DNA of 64,000 bases from CAVSUZ01 sp963795415 (lineage in GTDB: Bacteria > Pseudomonadota > Alphaproteobacteria > Acetobacterales > Acetobacteraceae). The notes below the pieces were generated by a model. The model saw nothing but the letters and a program-made list of their open reading frames with translations, ran no database searches and was not told the origin of the DNA. Where the stretch lies: the NCBI GenBank assembly GCA_963795415.1, contig CAWCHQ010000001.1:496001-560000 (forward strand), given 5' to 3'. This document shows, one piece after another, positions 25,061 through 34,629 of this stretch (the stretch's first letter is position 1; every line of letters starts with the position of its first letter). Position numbers and translations under genes: made by a program.

Positions 25061-27031
25061 CTACGCCGCGCGCGGCTTTGCCTCGCGCGATTCCGCCAAA
25101 TGATCGAACCGCCGCGCGTAAGTGCCCAGCCCCTGGGTCTGCGACCGCAGCTCGATGATAAGGTCGTGCAGTTCGGCTTCGGGGACCAAGGCCACGACAT
25201 CGTCCCAGCCGGTCCAGCCCGGCTTCTCGGCATAGCCCAGGATCTGTCCCTTTCGCCCGGTGAGCAGACGCTGAGCGCGTGCGGTGAAGTCGTTCGGCAC
25301 GCTGATCGTGACGTGATCGATCGGCTCCAGCACCACCGGATCGGCTGCAGCCAGTCCCTCTTTCATGGCGATCTGCGTCGCGGTCTTGAATGCCATGTCG
25401 GAGCTGTCCACCGAATGGAACTGTCCGTCCACCAGAGTGACGGAAATATCCACCACCGGAAACCCGAACGGCCCCTTTTTCGCCGCCTCTTCCGCACCCT
25501 CGGCAACGGCAGGAATGAAATTTCGGGGTACCGCACCGCCAACGATCTTGTCGATAAACTCGAATCCGGTGCCACGCTCGCGCGGCGCGATGTCTATCTT
25601 TACATCGGCGAACTGGCCGTGGCCGCCGGTCTGACGCTTGAGCCGCCCATGTTGATGGATTGGCCGGCGGATCGTCTCCTTGTAGGCGACCGCAGGCTTG
25701 CGCGTGGTGACCTGCAGCCCGTAGTTGCTGGCGAGCCGGGCCACCGCGGTCTGCAAATGGATTTCGCCCTGGCCGTGAAGAATCGTCTCTCCGGTATCCT
25801 GGCTGTGCTCCAGCGTCAGCTCGGCGTCTTCTTCCAGCAGTTTCTGCAGCGCGCCAGATAGTTTCACATCATCCTTTCTGTCCGTGGTCGCGATGGCGAG
25901 CGAGTAGACGGGTGAAGGCGGCGAGGGGAAGGGCAGGGGCTCCGCCGTGGCGCTTGGAGAGACTGTCGCGCCGGTGGCGACATTCTCCAATCGGCCCAAC
26001 GCGACCAACTCTCCTTCGCGAGCCTCCGGCACCTTAGGCATATCGTTTCCATTAAAATGATATATGCCGCCTAGCCGGGAACCGCCCAGCATCGATCCAT
26101 CCCTGATCGCGCCACGCCAGATGCGGGAATAGGAAAGCTTGCCGGTGTGTCCGGCGTGCACCGTGCGAAACACCTGGGCGAGCGGCGGACCCTCGGCATG
26201 AATGCCGCGCCGCGCGGCGGTTTCCTGTGCCAGTGGCGTGTCATGCCGCAGCGCTTTCCACAGTCGGCGGATGCCGCCAGCATGCTCTGCGACGCCAAGC
26301 AAGACTTCGATGACATTGCCGGCCGCAAGATCCTTGCGCAGGTCACGATACACTTCCTCGGTGCTGGGCTGAACATCCTCCAGCACCTTCTCCAGCAGCT
26401 CATCATCGTGGTCCGCCAGCGCCTCGACCAATTTCGATTTTGCCTCCTGCTCTGCCTCCTGCAAATCCGAGGGAATCTGCATCAGTTCGGAGGGCAGGCC
26501 GCGGCGATAACGATAAGCGCGCTCGCTGACGACATCCACGTAGCCGGTGACAGCCGGGCCCTCGATGATCGGCATCTGCCGGAGCACAAGGGGGCACTTG
26601 GCATAGGATTGAAGTGCTGCGAGCGAATTGGCCAGGCCGCCGTCCAGCGTGTCGATCTTGTTGAGGAAGACGATGTAGGGCGTGCCCTGATCCGCCAGGG
26701 CCTTCAACAGCGGTGCGACGGCAATGGCCCGCGCCGGAATGGGTTCGCAGACAACGACCGCGAGATCGACGGCAGCCAGGGCGGCGCCGGCCTCATGGGC
26801 GAACTCGATCGAGCCGGGACAGTCGAGTAACGACCACTCGTCGCCGAGATAGGTGCAGTGGCCCAAACGAAGCTCGGTGGTCGAGGGACGGTTACGGAGG
26901 TCGGCGGGCTTCTTGACCGGGCAACCCGCAGCTTCCAGCAAGGCTTCGAAAAGCGTGGACTTGCCGCTTCCGTAGGGCCCCACCAGGGCCACCGAGCGAG
27001 GACTTCTGCCGTTTTGGTTTCCGGACATCAT
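25061..27031 (-). CDS. Elongation factor G-like translational GTPase
   Basis: 656 residues with the EF-G layout: G domain (G1 'GPYGSGKST' near residue 18, G3 'DCPGSIEF', G4 'NKID'), domain II, then domains III-V ('VTTRKPAVAYKETIRRP', 'AEGAEEAAKKGPFGFPVVDISVTLVDG', 'QILGYAEK'). It is shorter and more divergent than canonical FusA, with an atypical switch-I region, matching the 'elongation factor G-like protein' subfamily. This probably assists a specialised step such as ribosome recycling or stress translocation, but that role is unproven. A GGGAGG Shine-Dalgarno precedes ATG 27031. It is divergently transcribed from the next gene, with 207 bp between them. Confidence 0.87.
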   Translation of the reverse strand: MMSGNQNGRSPRSVALVGPYGSGKSTLFEALLEAAGCPVKKPADLRNRPSTTELRLGHCTYLGDEWSLLDCPGSIEFAHEAGAALAAVDLAVVVCEPIPARAIAVAPLLKALADQGTPYIVFLNKIDTLDGGLANSLAALQSYAKCPLVLRQMPIIEGPAVTGYVDVVSERAYRYRRGLPSELMQIPSDLQEAEQEAKSKLVEALADHDDELLEKVLEDVQPSTEEVYRDLRKDLAAGNVIEVLLGVAEHAGGIRRLWKALRHDTPLAQETAARRGIHAEGPPLAQVFRTVHAGHTGKLSYSRIWRGAIRDGSMLGGSRLGGIYHFNGNDMPKVPEAREGELVALGRLENVATGATVSPSATAEPLPFPSPPSPVYSLAIATTDRKDDVKLSGALQKLLEEDAELTLEHSQDTGETILHGQGEIHLQTAVARLASNYGLQVTTRKPAVAYKETIRRPIHQHGRLKRQTGGHGQFADVKIDIAPRERGTGFEFIDKIVGGAVPRNFIPAVAEGAEEAAKKGPFGFPVVDISVTLVDGQFHSVDSSDMAFKTATQIAMKEGLAAADPVVLEPIDHVTISVPNDFTARAQRLLTGRKGQILGYAEKPGWTGWDDVVALVPEAELHDLIIELRSQTQGLGTYARRFDHLAESREAKPRAA

Positions 27032-27238
27032 GGCGCCTCCCGCGCATGTGGGAAGGGCGCCGGCGAGCTATGGCGCCCCAATGGGGCGATCCTAGCCCAG
27101 ATCGGCGAACGGGAAAGGTCCTGCCGACCACTTCGACGCCGAGCGCCAAACCCGTTCCAACGATGGATTGCCCACTGAAAGCATCTGTTGCATAAATTGA
27201 GATGACGCAACCAATCGAGTCCGGAAAGGGGGGATGAG

Positions 27239-27631
27239 ATGCGCCTGGCCAGCAGAACCGTGTTTCTCCTGTCGGGTCTTCTTGCTGCCGCGGGTCACCC
27301 CGCCTGGGCGGCGCTGTCGCAGGATAACTTTCAGCTTCGCAATACCGGTGACCTTGTGGCCCTCTGCACCGCTTCCTCGAGCGATTTTCTTGCCACCCCA
27401 GCCCTGAACTTTTGCCAGGGCTTCGCTGTGGGTGTTGCCCGTACCCTCGAACGAACCGATGCAGCGGCGCCTGCAAGACGGCACATGTTTTGCCTGCCGG
27501 CTGGGATTAACCGCAATCAGGCCCTCGCCGATTTCGTGCGGTGGGTGTCGGCAGATCCAAACCGAGCCGCGATGCCTGCAGCAGATGGGCTCGCGGCATT
27601 CCTCGCCGCTCAGTACCCCTGCTCCCGGTGA
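27239..27631 (+). CDS. Rap1a/Tai-like secreted protein
   Basis: 130 residues with a clear signal peptide (LLSGLLAAAGHPAWA|A). The mature part has four cysteines, in 'VALCTAS', 'NFCQGFAVG', 'HMFCLPAG' and 'QYPCSR', and the conserved 'CxGFxxG' core of Rap1a/Tai domain proteins. That family includes T6SS immunity proteins against Tae effectors, but also many unexplained periplasmic proteins. No T6SS or effector gene is in the window, so an immunity role is only possible. ATG 27239 has a purine-rich Shine-Dalgarno (GGAAAGGGGGGATG) upstream. Confidence 0.68.
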   Translation: MRLASRTVFLLSGLLAAAGHPAWAALSQDNFQLRNTGDLVALCTASSSDFLATPALNFCQGFAVGVARTLERTDAAAPARRHMFCLPAGINRNQALADFVRWVSADPNRAAMPAADGLAAFLAAQYPCSR

Positions 27632-27658
27632 CAGGCAAACGGAACGGAGCCATATTCG

Positions 27659-27937
27659 ATGAAGACTCTTATCGCACTGGCGCTTTGCGCCTTCACGCTA
27701 GCCGGCTGCCAGAACCTTAGCCCCACCGAAAACCGCCTGCTCGGCGGCACCGCTGCCGGAGCAACCGCCGGCGCGGTGTTCGGCGCCATCGGCGGGAATG
27801 CCGGGCTAGGCACCGCGATCGGTGCTGGTGTGGGTCTACTGGGCGGTGCAATCTATAATCACGTGAGAAACAGTCAGGAGCAGTCCTACCAGGAAGGTTA
27901 TAGCGCTGGGCGTAGCGGGCAGCCGGCCACTCAGTAA
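27659..27937 (+). CDS. Glycine-zipper lipoprotein
   Basis: 92 residues: lipoprotein signal with lipobox LAGC (Cys17), then a glycine-zipper segment of small residues at about 28-66 ('GTAAGATAGAVFGAIGGNAGLGTAIGAG' region) and a Gln/Tyr/Ser-rich tail. Such proteins resemble OsmB/Rcs-associated and YMGG-like envelope lipoproteins; the exact role is unknown. It lies 27 bp after the Rap1a-like gene on the same strand. Its 3' end appeared to overlap comEC, but after correcting comEC the two genes are 11 bp apart. Confidence 0.75.
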   Translation: MKTLIALALCAFTLAGCQNLSPTENRLLGGTAAGATAGAVFGAIGGNAGLGTAIGAGVGLLGGAIYNHVRNSQEQSYQEGYSAGRSGQPATQ

Positions 27938-27948
27938 CGGTGGATTGA

Positions 27949-30091
27949 TCAGGTGCCGGCCGGCGCAAGGGGAAGCCTCAGGGGCGCCTGAAACGGCTTT
28001 ACGTCGCGTGGCACCCAGGGCCGGTTTCCGCGCTCGCTGCGGTCCGTGGCGAATTCTGGGACCGTCCGCAGTAAACCAGACCGCGGCGGCGCCGTCGCGG
28101 CGCAGCATGGAGCGGCCGATGATCGTCACGCCTGGCCTGCATCCGGATGGCCACGCCCCGAGCGCAATGACCAGCACAGCATCGCCGCAACTGACAGCAC
28201 CGCCAGCCTTGCGGGTCAGCAGAACCGCGGCCGAGTGGGGTCCGGCACGAAGCAGGCACTTCGCGGGATCGCAACTCGCCGCTCCGTCGCCCGCTCCGCC
28301 GGCGATTGGTAGCTCAAGCGGCGGTCCGTCCGCCCAGTACCGGATCGAGGAATCAATGGTGAAACGGGAAGCGCCGGAGCTCTTGTCCAGGAAGACCCCG
28401 CTTGCCGTGCGCAGGCCCATCAGTCGCGCATCGGACGAGGCGAGCAGATCCGGAGGCGTGACGAGGAGAGGGCTAGCGAGACCCGCCGCGATGATCGCCC
28501 CCCCGGCCAGGCGGTAGGGACCCCGCCAGAGGCCCAGCACCCCCATGCCGACCGCGACCAGTGCGAGGCCCCAAGCCGGCATGTGAGGCACGCTCAGGGT
28601 CGCAGCGGGAAGTGCTGCGGTTTGCCGCGCGACGAACAGGATCGCCTGAATGCCCCACCCCATCGGGATCAGGGCTAACCGCTCCAGATCGAAGGGCATC
28701 AGGACCAGCGCGATCAGGCCGGCGGGCATGACCCACATCGCGGTCAATGGCACCGCCATCATGTTTGCCAGCACGAAATAGAGCTGGACCTTGCCAAAAT
28801 GATACGCCCCGAATGGGGCCGAGGCGGTGCCGGCGAGCAGGCTTGTGAGGGCGAGGGCGGACAGGTGGAGGGCGAAGCGACGCGGGGCGGAACCGTCCCC
28901 GTGCAAAGCGTGCAAGTGTGGGCGAAGCGCTTCGTAACCGGCGATCAATGCGAGCACCGCCGCAAAGCTCATCTGAAACGAGACACCCGGGACTTCCTGC
29001 GGCTCGATGAGGATCAGCAGGATCGCCGCGAGCGCCAGACCGCGGAGCGAAACGGGCTGACGCCCGAGCAGCACGGCCAGCGTGAACAGCGCCGCCATCG
29101 CGAAGCTGCGCAGGATCGGCACGTGCATGCCGGTAAGCGCCATGTAGAACCCGCCCGCTACAAGGGCGGCAATCGCCGCTATCTGTCTCGCGGGCCAATG
29201 CAGCGCCGCGTATTCCCAGCGCGCGATGGCGATCCGGGTAGCGGCCATCACGAGGCCCATGACGATGCCGATGTGAAGCCCGGCTACCGCCAAAAGATGT
29301 GCCAGGCCGGAAGCGCGAAAAGCTTCCCGGTCGGTTTCGGGGATCGCCGATGGCATGCCGGTCAGCAAGGTAGCTGCGACGGCACCGGACGGGCCGGGCA
29401 GAGTTGCCTGGAACCGCGCGGCAATGGCTTCGCGAAAAGCCTGGAGCATGGCGGCCGGGCCATCCCGCGGATGGTGTCCGATCACCTCCGCTTTGCCGAG
29501 CGCGAAGCCGTATCCCGCCATTCCGGAATAGAAGGCATCACGCTGAAGATCCCAGGCACCGGGATAGGCCGGCGGAGATGGGGGCTCGACCAGGGCCCGT
29601 ACGCGGATCGTATCGCCCTCCGCGATTTGGGCAGGATCACCGGTGCGAAGGCGAAGGCGAAGGCTGCGGCGAAGTGGAGGAGCGCCATTCAGGCTTACCG
29701 CGCCGAGTGTTACTCGCCGGCCTTGCGGCAGCAGGTCGACAGCCCGGACAGAGGCGGTGACCTCAACGCCACCCCGCGGCAACGGCTGTAACGGCGACGC
29801 GCGGAAGGTTGCGAATTGCGCGGCTGCAAGGCCAAGAGCCGCGGCGGCGAGCGGGAGTAGCGCGATACGGCCCCAATAGCCCGTGAAGGCGGCACCGATG
29901 GCCAAAGGAACAAAGAGGACCGGGCCAAGCCAGACAGGGAGTTCGAACCGCAGTCCGAAATAGGTCAGAACTCCTGCCATCATGAAAACCGGCAGCCAGA
30001 GGGCCAGTCTGCCCTGCTGGCTTGCGGCTATTAATTGCGGCGTGAAGGCACGAGGGAGGGGCAACGGCTCGGTCCGGTGGGGAAGCCGCAC
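27949..30091 (-). CDS. comEC: ComEC/Rec2 DNA-uptake channel protein (frameshift near 28059)
   Basis: Inner-membrane channel for natural transformation. More than 700 residues: N-terminal membrane segments, OB-fold DUF4131-like part ('VTASVRAVDLLPQGRRVTLG'), competence domain with 'GLAHLLAVAGLHIG' near 265 and 'FLMSF-like' GVSFQMSFAAVLAL, then a reduced lactamase-like tail without the metal-binding His cluster. The uncorrected frame runs into an Arg/Pro-rich tail and overlaps the neighbouring lipoprotein. Removing one base from the GGG at 28058-28060 gives 'PEFATDRSERGNRPWVPRD' and a stop at 27949-27951, a usual ComEC end. GTG start at 30091. No other competence genes are nearby. Confidence 0.83.
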
Positions 30092-30225
30092 CGGGATATT
30101 GCGAACAGGTAAACGAAGCGTTCAGCCCTTTTTCGCATCCGCTCCGCCTGCTGCAGCGGCGTTCGGCAAGGAGTTGCGGCAAGCGCGGACTGCCGTAAGC
30201 TGCTGAGGCTTCGAGGGAGCGCGTG

Positions 30226-31925
30226 ATGATGTCCTACCGGCCCACGGTTTACGGCACGCGGCATGCAGTATCGGCCGGGCATTACCTGGCGACGATGGCC
30301 GGGTTCTCGATCCTGGAAGGAGGCGGCAATGCCATCGACGCCGGGTGCGCCGCGGGCATGGCGTTGGGGGTGCTGCAGCCTGATCTGGTGAACTTCGCCG
30401 GCGTGGCGCCGATCATGATGCGGCTAGCCGATGGCAAGGTGGAAACCATCGCCGGCCTGGGTCATTGGCCGCGCGGGCTCGATCCGCAGTTGTTTATGCG
30501 GGAGCATGGCGGGCGAATCCCCCACGGCGTGCTGCGCACCGTCATTCCGGCTGCGCCGGACGCCTGGATCACCGCGCTGGAGCGCCACGGAACGATGAGC
30601 TTTGGGGAGGTATCCGCTGCGGCTATCCGTTTCGCGGCGGAGGGATTTGCGGTCTATCCGTTGCTGGCGCAATCAATCCGCGCGCATGAGGCCGAATATG
30701 CGCGATGGCCGCAGAATGCGGCAATCTTTCTGCCCGGCGGTGCGCCTCCGGCGATCGGCGACAAGTTCGTGCAGAGCGATCTTGCAAAAACCATTACATA
30801 CATGGCCGACGAGGAGAAGGTTGCCAGCGGAAAGGGGCGGGAAGCGGGTCTGGCCGCGGCGCGGGACGCGTTCTACCGCGGCGACATCGCTCGCGAGATC
30901 GTCGCCTTTCACAAGCACGAGGGCGGGCTGCTTTCGGCTGAGGATCTTCAGGACTACCGCTCGCGCCTGGAACCCACTGTGCGGCGCTACTGGCGCGGCC
31001 ACGAGGTAATCGTATGCGGGCCCTGGTGCCAGGGGCCAGCCTTGCTGGAAGCGTTGCTGCTGGCCGAGCGCGCGGGGATTGCCGGATTGGAACATAATTC
31101 GGCGGGGTATCTGCACGTGGTTGCGGAGTGTTTGAAGCTGGCCTTCGCCGACCGCGAGAGATTTTTCGGCGATCCGCGCTTTATCGATGTGCCGATTGAT
31201 TATCTGCTAGCGCCGGAAATCATTGTGCGGCGTGCGGCGGCATTCGATCCTCGGCGGGCCTGGCCGGAGATGCCCCGCCGCCGGTGGACAGCGAGCCGTG
31301 GCGGCATTCGGCGACCGAAGCTGAGCTGCCACGGGTGGAGGCGGATACGTCCTATGTCTGCGCCGTCGATCGCTGGGGCAATGCGTTCAGCGCCACCCCT
31401 TCGGATGGATCGTCGGCGTCGCCGGTTGTTCCGGGCCTCGGGATCATTCCGTCCTCGCGCGGCAGTCAGAGCCGGCCCGATCCGCGGCACCCCAGCGGGG
31501 TTGCGCCGGGCAAGCGCCCGCGCCTCACCCCTAACCCGGCGATACTCGTAACGGAGGAGGGCGGTGTGATGCCGTTCGGCACGCCGGGCGGCGATGTGCA
31601 GGCCCAGGCGATGCTGCAGGTAATGCTGAACGTGTTCCAGTTCGGGATGGAGTTGCAGGAGGCGATCGAGGCGCCGCGGGTCGCCAGCTATTCTTTCCCC
31701 TCTTCTTTTTCGCCCTTCGAGTATTTCCCGGGGCGGCTGGCGGTCGAAGGCCGCATCTCGGCTTCGGTGCGGGACGAGCTGGCGCGGCTCGGGCACGAGG
31801 TCACTGTCTGGCCGGACTGGACGTGGCTGGCCGGGAGCGTCGAGGCGATCCGGACTGATCCTGCGACGGGGCTGATTGCTGCGGGTGCCGATCCACGGCG
31901 CCCGGCTTATGCGGCGGCGGTTTAA
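30226..31925 (+). CDS. ggt: Gamma-glutamyltransferase family protein (frameshift near 31278)
   Basis: Ntn-hydrolase that autocleaves before a catalytic Thr and transfers or hydrolyses gamma-glutamyl groups. The large-subunit part reads 'HYLATMAGFSILEGGGNAIDAGCAAGMALGV' (around residues 20-50), 'LAFADRERFFGDPRFIDVP' near 310. The frame breaks after 'AWPEMP' and the next frame holds the small subunit: 'EADTSYVCAVDRWGNAFS' with the nucleophilic Thr, 'PGKRPRLTPNPAIL' and 'GTPGGDVQAQAMLQ'. There is no signal peptide, so this is the cytoplasmic YwrD-like class rather than the periplasmic enzyme. The C-run at 31272-31276 is the likely indel. Confidence 0.82.
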
Positions 31926-31999
31926 GCTCATGCATTCGCCGCGCAAGTTGTGGTTGAGCCTCACTCGCAGCGCACTTATCAAAGCGGCGCATCAGGAGA

Positions 32000-33016
32000 A
32001 TGGCACGGATGGCGACCAGCAGCGTGGCGACGGTGTTCGGCGGATCGGGCTTCATTGGCCGCTATGTGGTCAAGCGCCTGGCCCAGCGCGGATTTGTCGT
32101 GCGGGTCGCCGTTCGCGAGCCGATGCGGGCTGGCTTCCTCAAGCCCATGGGCGCGGTCGGGCAGATCGTTCCCCTGGCCGCCCCGATCACCGATGACGCG
32201 GCGGTTCACCGGGCGATCGCCGGGTCGGAACTGGTCGTCAATCTGGTCGGGATCCTCGCCGAGCACCGCAGAGGGGATTTTAACCGGATTCATGCCGAGG
32301 GCGCCGGGCGCATCGCCAGAACCGCCGCGGCGACAGGTGTGCTTCGGCTGGTACATCTCTCGGCCATCGGCGCCGATCCCGCCAGCCCCAGCCGCTATGG
32401 CGTAACAAAGGCCGCCGGCGAGGCTGCAATGCGTCAGCATTTCCCCGCCGTCACGATTCTCCGGCCGTCGATCGTTTTCGGCATGGAAGACCGGTTCTTC
32501 AACCGCTTCGCCCAGATGGCGCAGCTTTTCCCGGTCATGCCGGTCATTGCCGGGGACACGCGGTTTCAGCCCGTCTATGTCGGGGACGTGGCCGATGCCG
32601 TCATGGCCTGCCTGGCCCGCGCCGATACCGCCGGTGCGATATTCGAGCTTGGCGGACCGCGGGTTTGGACCTTTCGCGAGCTGATCGGATACGTCCTTCA
32701 AGAAACAGCGCGCCGCCGCCCGATGCTGGCCGTGCCCGATGGGATCGCCCGGCTCCAGGCGTGGTTCGCCGAGTTTCTGCCCTGGAAGCCGCTGACCCGC
32801 GACCAGCTTCGCATGCTCGAACGCGACAATGTGGTTGCCCAGGACGTGCCGGGACTCCCTGAGCTTGGAATCGTGCCGACCCCGGTGGAGCTGGTGGTTC
32901 CGACATATCTTGGCCGGTTTCGCCAGGGCGGGGGGCGCCGCATTTATCCGCAGCTGGAGAAAGAGCCCGGAACGGACCTTTCTTTCTCGATTGAACCAGC
33001 CAGGACGCCCGGTTGA
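32000..33016 (+). CDS. NAD(P)-binding protein of the complex I NDUFA9 subunit type
   Basis: 338 residues of the atypical short-chain-dehydrogenase fold. Nucleotide-binding 'VFGGSGFIGRYVVKRLAQRG' lies at residues 12-31, 'LVNLVGILAE' near 76, 'HLSAIGADPASPSRYGVTKAAGE' near 118-140, and 'TILRPSIVFGMEDRFFNRFA' near 150. This set is characteristic of the NDUFA9-like proteins of alphaproteobacteria, homologous to an accessory subunit of mitochondrial complex I. Shine-Dalgarno CAGGAG is close to ATG 32000. No nuo genes are present here. Confidence 0.87.
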   Translation: MARMATSSVATVFGGSGFIGRYVVKRLAQRGFVVRVAVREPMRAGFLKPMGAVGQIVPLAAPITDDAAVHRAIAGSELVVNLVGILAEHRRGDFNRIHAEGAGRIARTAAATGVLRLVHLSAIGADPASPSRYGVTKAAGEAAMRQHFPAVTILRPSIVFGMEDRFFNRFAQMAQLFPVMPVIAGDTRFQPVYVGDVADAVMACLARADTAGAIFELGGPRVWTFRELIGYVLQETARRRPMLAVPDGIARLQAWFAEFLPWKPLTRDQLRMLERDNVVAQDVPGLPELGIVPTPVELVVPTYLGRFRQGGGRRIYPQLEKEPGTDLSFSIEPARTPG

Positions 33017-33154
33017 CGGCGCCCTCGCCTGGATTGGGGCAGAAAAAGTGACCTAATCGGCCAAAACCCCCTCGTCAAATGCCGCCCGGCGAGTTAGCGT
33101 GACCGCGATGCCGGGCAGGAAGCGTCGTCCGCACCGGCTTACGTGGGTGGTCAT

Positions 33155-34591
33155 ATGCCGGAACGGATGCTGCGCTTCGTAAGCCTGCCCCAACAGATGC
33201 CGGAAAAGCGCGGCGTCGCCGAGCGGCGGCGCGACTTCAAGGAAATCTACCGCATCTTCTCCGACCAGGAGGCCGCAAACCAGTCCAGCCGCTGCAGCCA
33301 GTGCGGCGTGCCGTTCTGTTCGGTGCACTGCCCGCTGTCGAACAACATCCCCGACTGGTTGAAGCTGACAGCGGAGGGACGTCTGGAGGAAGCCTACGAA
33401 GTTTCCTCCGCCACCAACAACTTCCCCGAAATCTGCGGCCGGATTTGCCCACAGGACCGGCTGTGCGAGGGCAACTGCGTCATCGAGAAAGGGTACGAAA
33501 GCGTCACTATCGGCGCGGTCGAGCGATACATCACGGACACTGCGTTTGAGCGCGGATGGGTCAAACCGATCAGGCCGCGGCGGGAACTGCACCAATCCGC
33601 CGGCATCATCGGCGCCGGCCCGGCTGGCCTGGCGGCGGCCGAGCAACTCCGTCGTCGCGGCTATCAGGTGGTCATCTACGACCGGCACGACCGCGTGGGC
33701 GGATTGCTCATCTACGGCATCCCCAATTTCAAGCTGGAAAAGGAGGTTGTTCTGCGCCGGCGGGATCTGCTGGAGCAGTCAGGCATCCGGTTCGAGCTGA
33801 ACCGCGCGATCGGCGACGATGTGCCCTTTGCAGAGCTGCGCGCGCGGCACGATGCGGTGCTGATCGCGACGGGCGTGTACAAGGCGCGTGATCTTGGTGG
33901 TCCCGGCGTCGGACTTCCTCATATCGTTCCGGCGCTTGATTACCTGATTGCCTCGAACCGGGAAAATCTGGGCGATGAGGTGCCCGCGTTTGCATCGGGC
34001 GAGCTGAACGCGCGCGGAAAGAACGTGGTCGTGATCGGCGGCGGTGACACTGCCATGGACTGCGTGCGCACGGCGGTGCGGCAGGGCGCGAGGTCGGTCA
34101 AGTGCCTGTATCGCCGCGATCGCGCCAACATGCCCGGTTCGATGCGCGAGGTGAAGAACGCCGAGGAGGAGAGCATTGACTTCGTATGGCTTTCGGCGCC
34201 CGAGGCGTTCACCGGGCGCGAAAAAGTTTCCGGCGTAAAGGCTGTGAGAATGCATCTGGGGCTTCCGGACGCTTCCGGCCGGCAGTCGGTCGAGCCGGTA
34301 GAAGGCAGCCAGTTTACCGTGCGCGCCGATCTGGTGATCAAGGCGCTTGGCTTTGATCCCGAGGATCTGCCCGGGATGTTCGGTGAACCGTCGCTGGCTG
34401 TTACCCGCTGGAACACGCTGCGGATCAATCATCGCACGATGATGACCAGCCTGCCGGGCGTGTTCGCTGCGGGTGATATCGTGCGCGGCGCAAGCCTTGT
34501 GGTCTGGGCGATCCGAGACGGCCGGGAGGCGGCGGCGCAAATTCATGCGTGGGTGGAAGCGCAGGCGGAAATGCCTGCGGCTGCCGAGTAG
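33155..34591 (+). CDS. gltD: Glutamate synthase [NADPH] small subunit
   Basis: Feeds electrons from NADPH to the large subunit for glutamate formation. About 478 residues: N-terminal cysteine region ('CSQCGVPFC', 'HCPLSNNIP', 'CGRICPQDRLCEGNC') for two [4Fe-4S] clusters, FAD-binding 'GAGPAGLAAAEQLRRRG' near 150, 'GGLLIYGIPNFKL', NADPH-binding 'VIGGGDTAMDCVRTA' near 290, and C-terminal 'GVFAAGDIVRGASLVVWAI'. ATG 33155 (MPERML) is preferred to GTG 33143. It precedes gltB by 38 bp. Confidence 0.94.
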   Translation: MPERMLRFVSLPQQMPEKRGVAERRRDFKEIYRIFSDQEAANQSSRCSQCGVPFCSVHCPLSNNIPDWLKLTAEGRLEEAYEVSSATNNFPEICGRICPQDRLCEGNCVIEKGYESVTIGAVERYITDTAFERGWVKPIRPRRELHQSAGIIGAGPAGLAAAEQLRRRGYQVVIYDRHDRVGGLLIYGIPNFKLEKEVVLRRRDLLEQSGIRFELNRAIGDDVPFAELRARHDAVLIATGVYKARDLGGPGVGLPHIVPALDYLIASNRENLGDEVPAFASGELNARGKNVVVIGGGDTAMDCVRTAVRQGARSVKCLYRRDRANMPGSMREVKNAEEESIDFVWLSAPEAFTGREKVSGVKAVRMHLGLPDASGRQSVEPVEGSQFTVRADLVIKALGFDPEDLPGMFGEPSLAVTRWNTLRINHRTMMTSLPGVFAAGDIVRGASLVVWAIRDGREAAAQIHAWVEAQAEMPAAAE

Positions 34592-34629
34592 GGCTGATCG
34601 AATCCTTTCGTCAGAGCGGAGAACACGAC

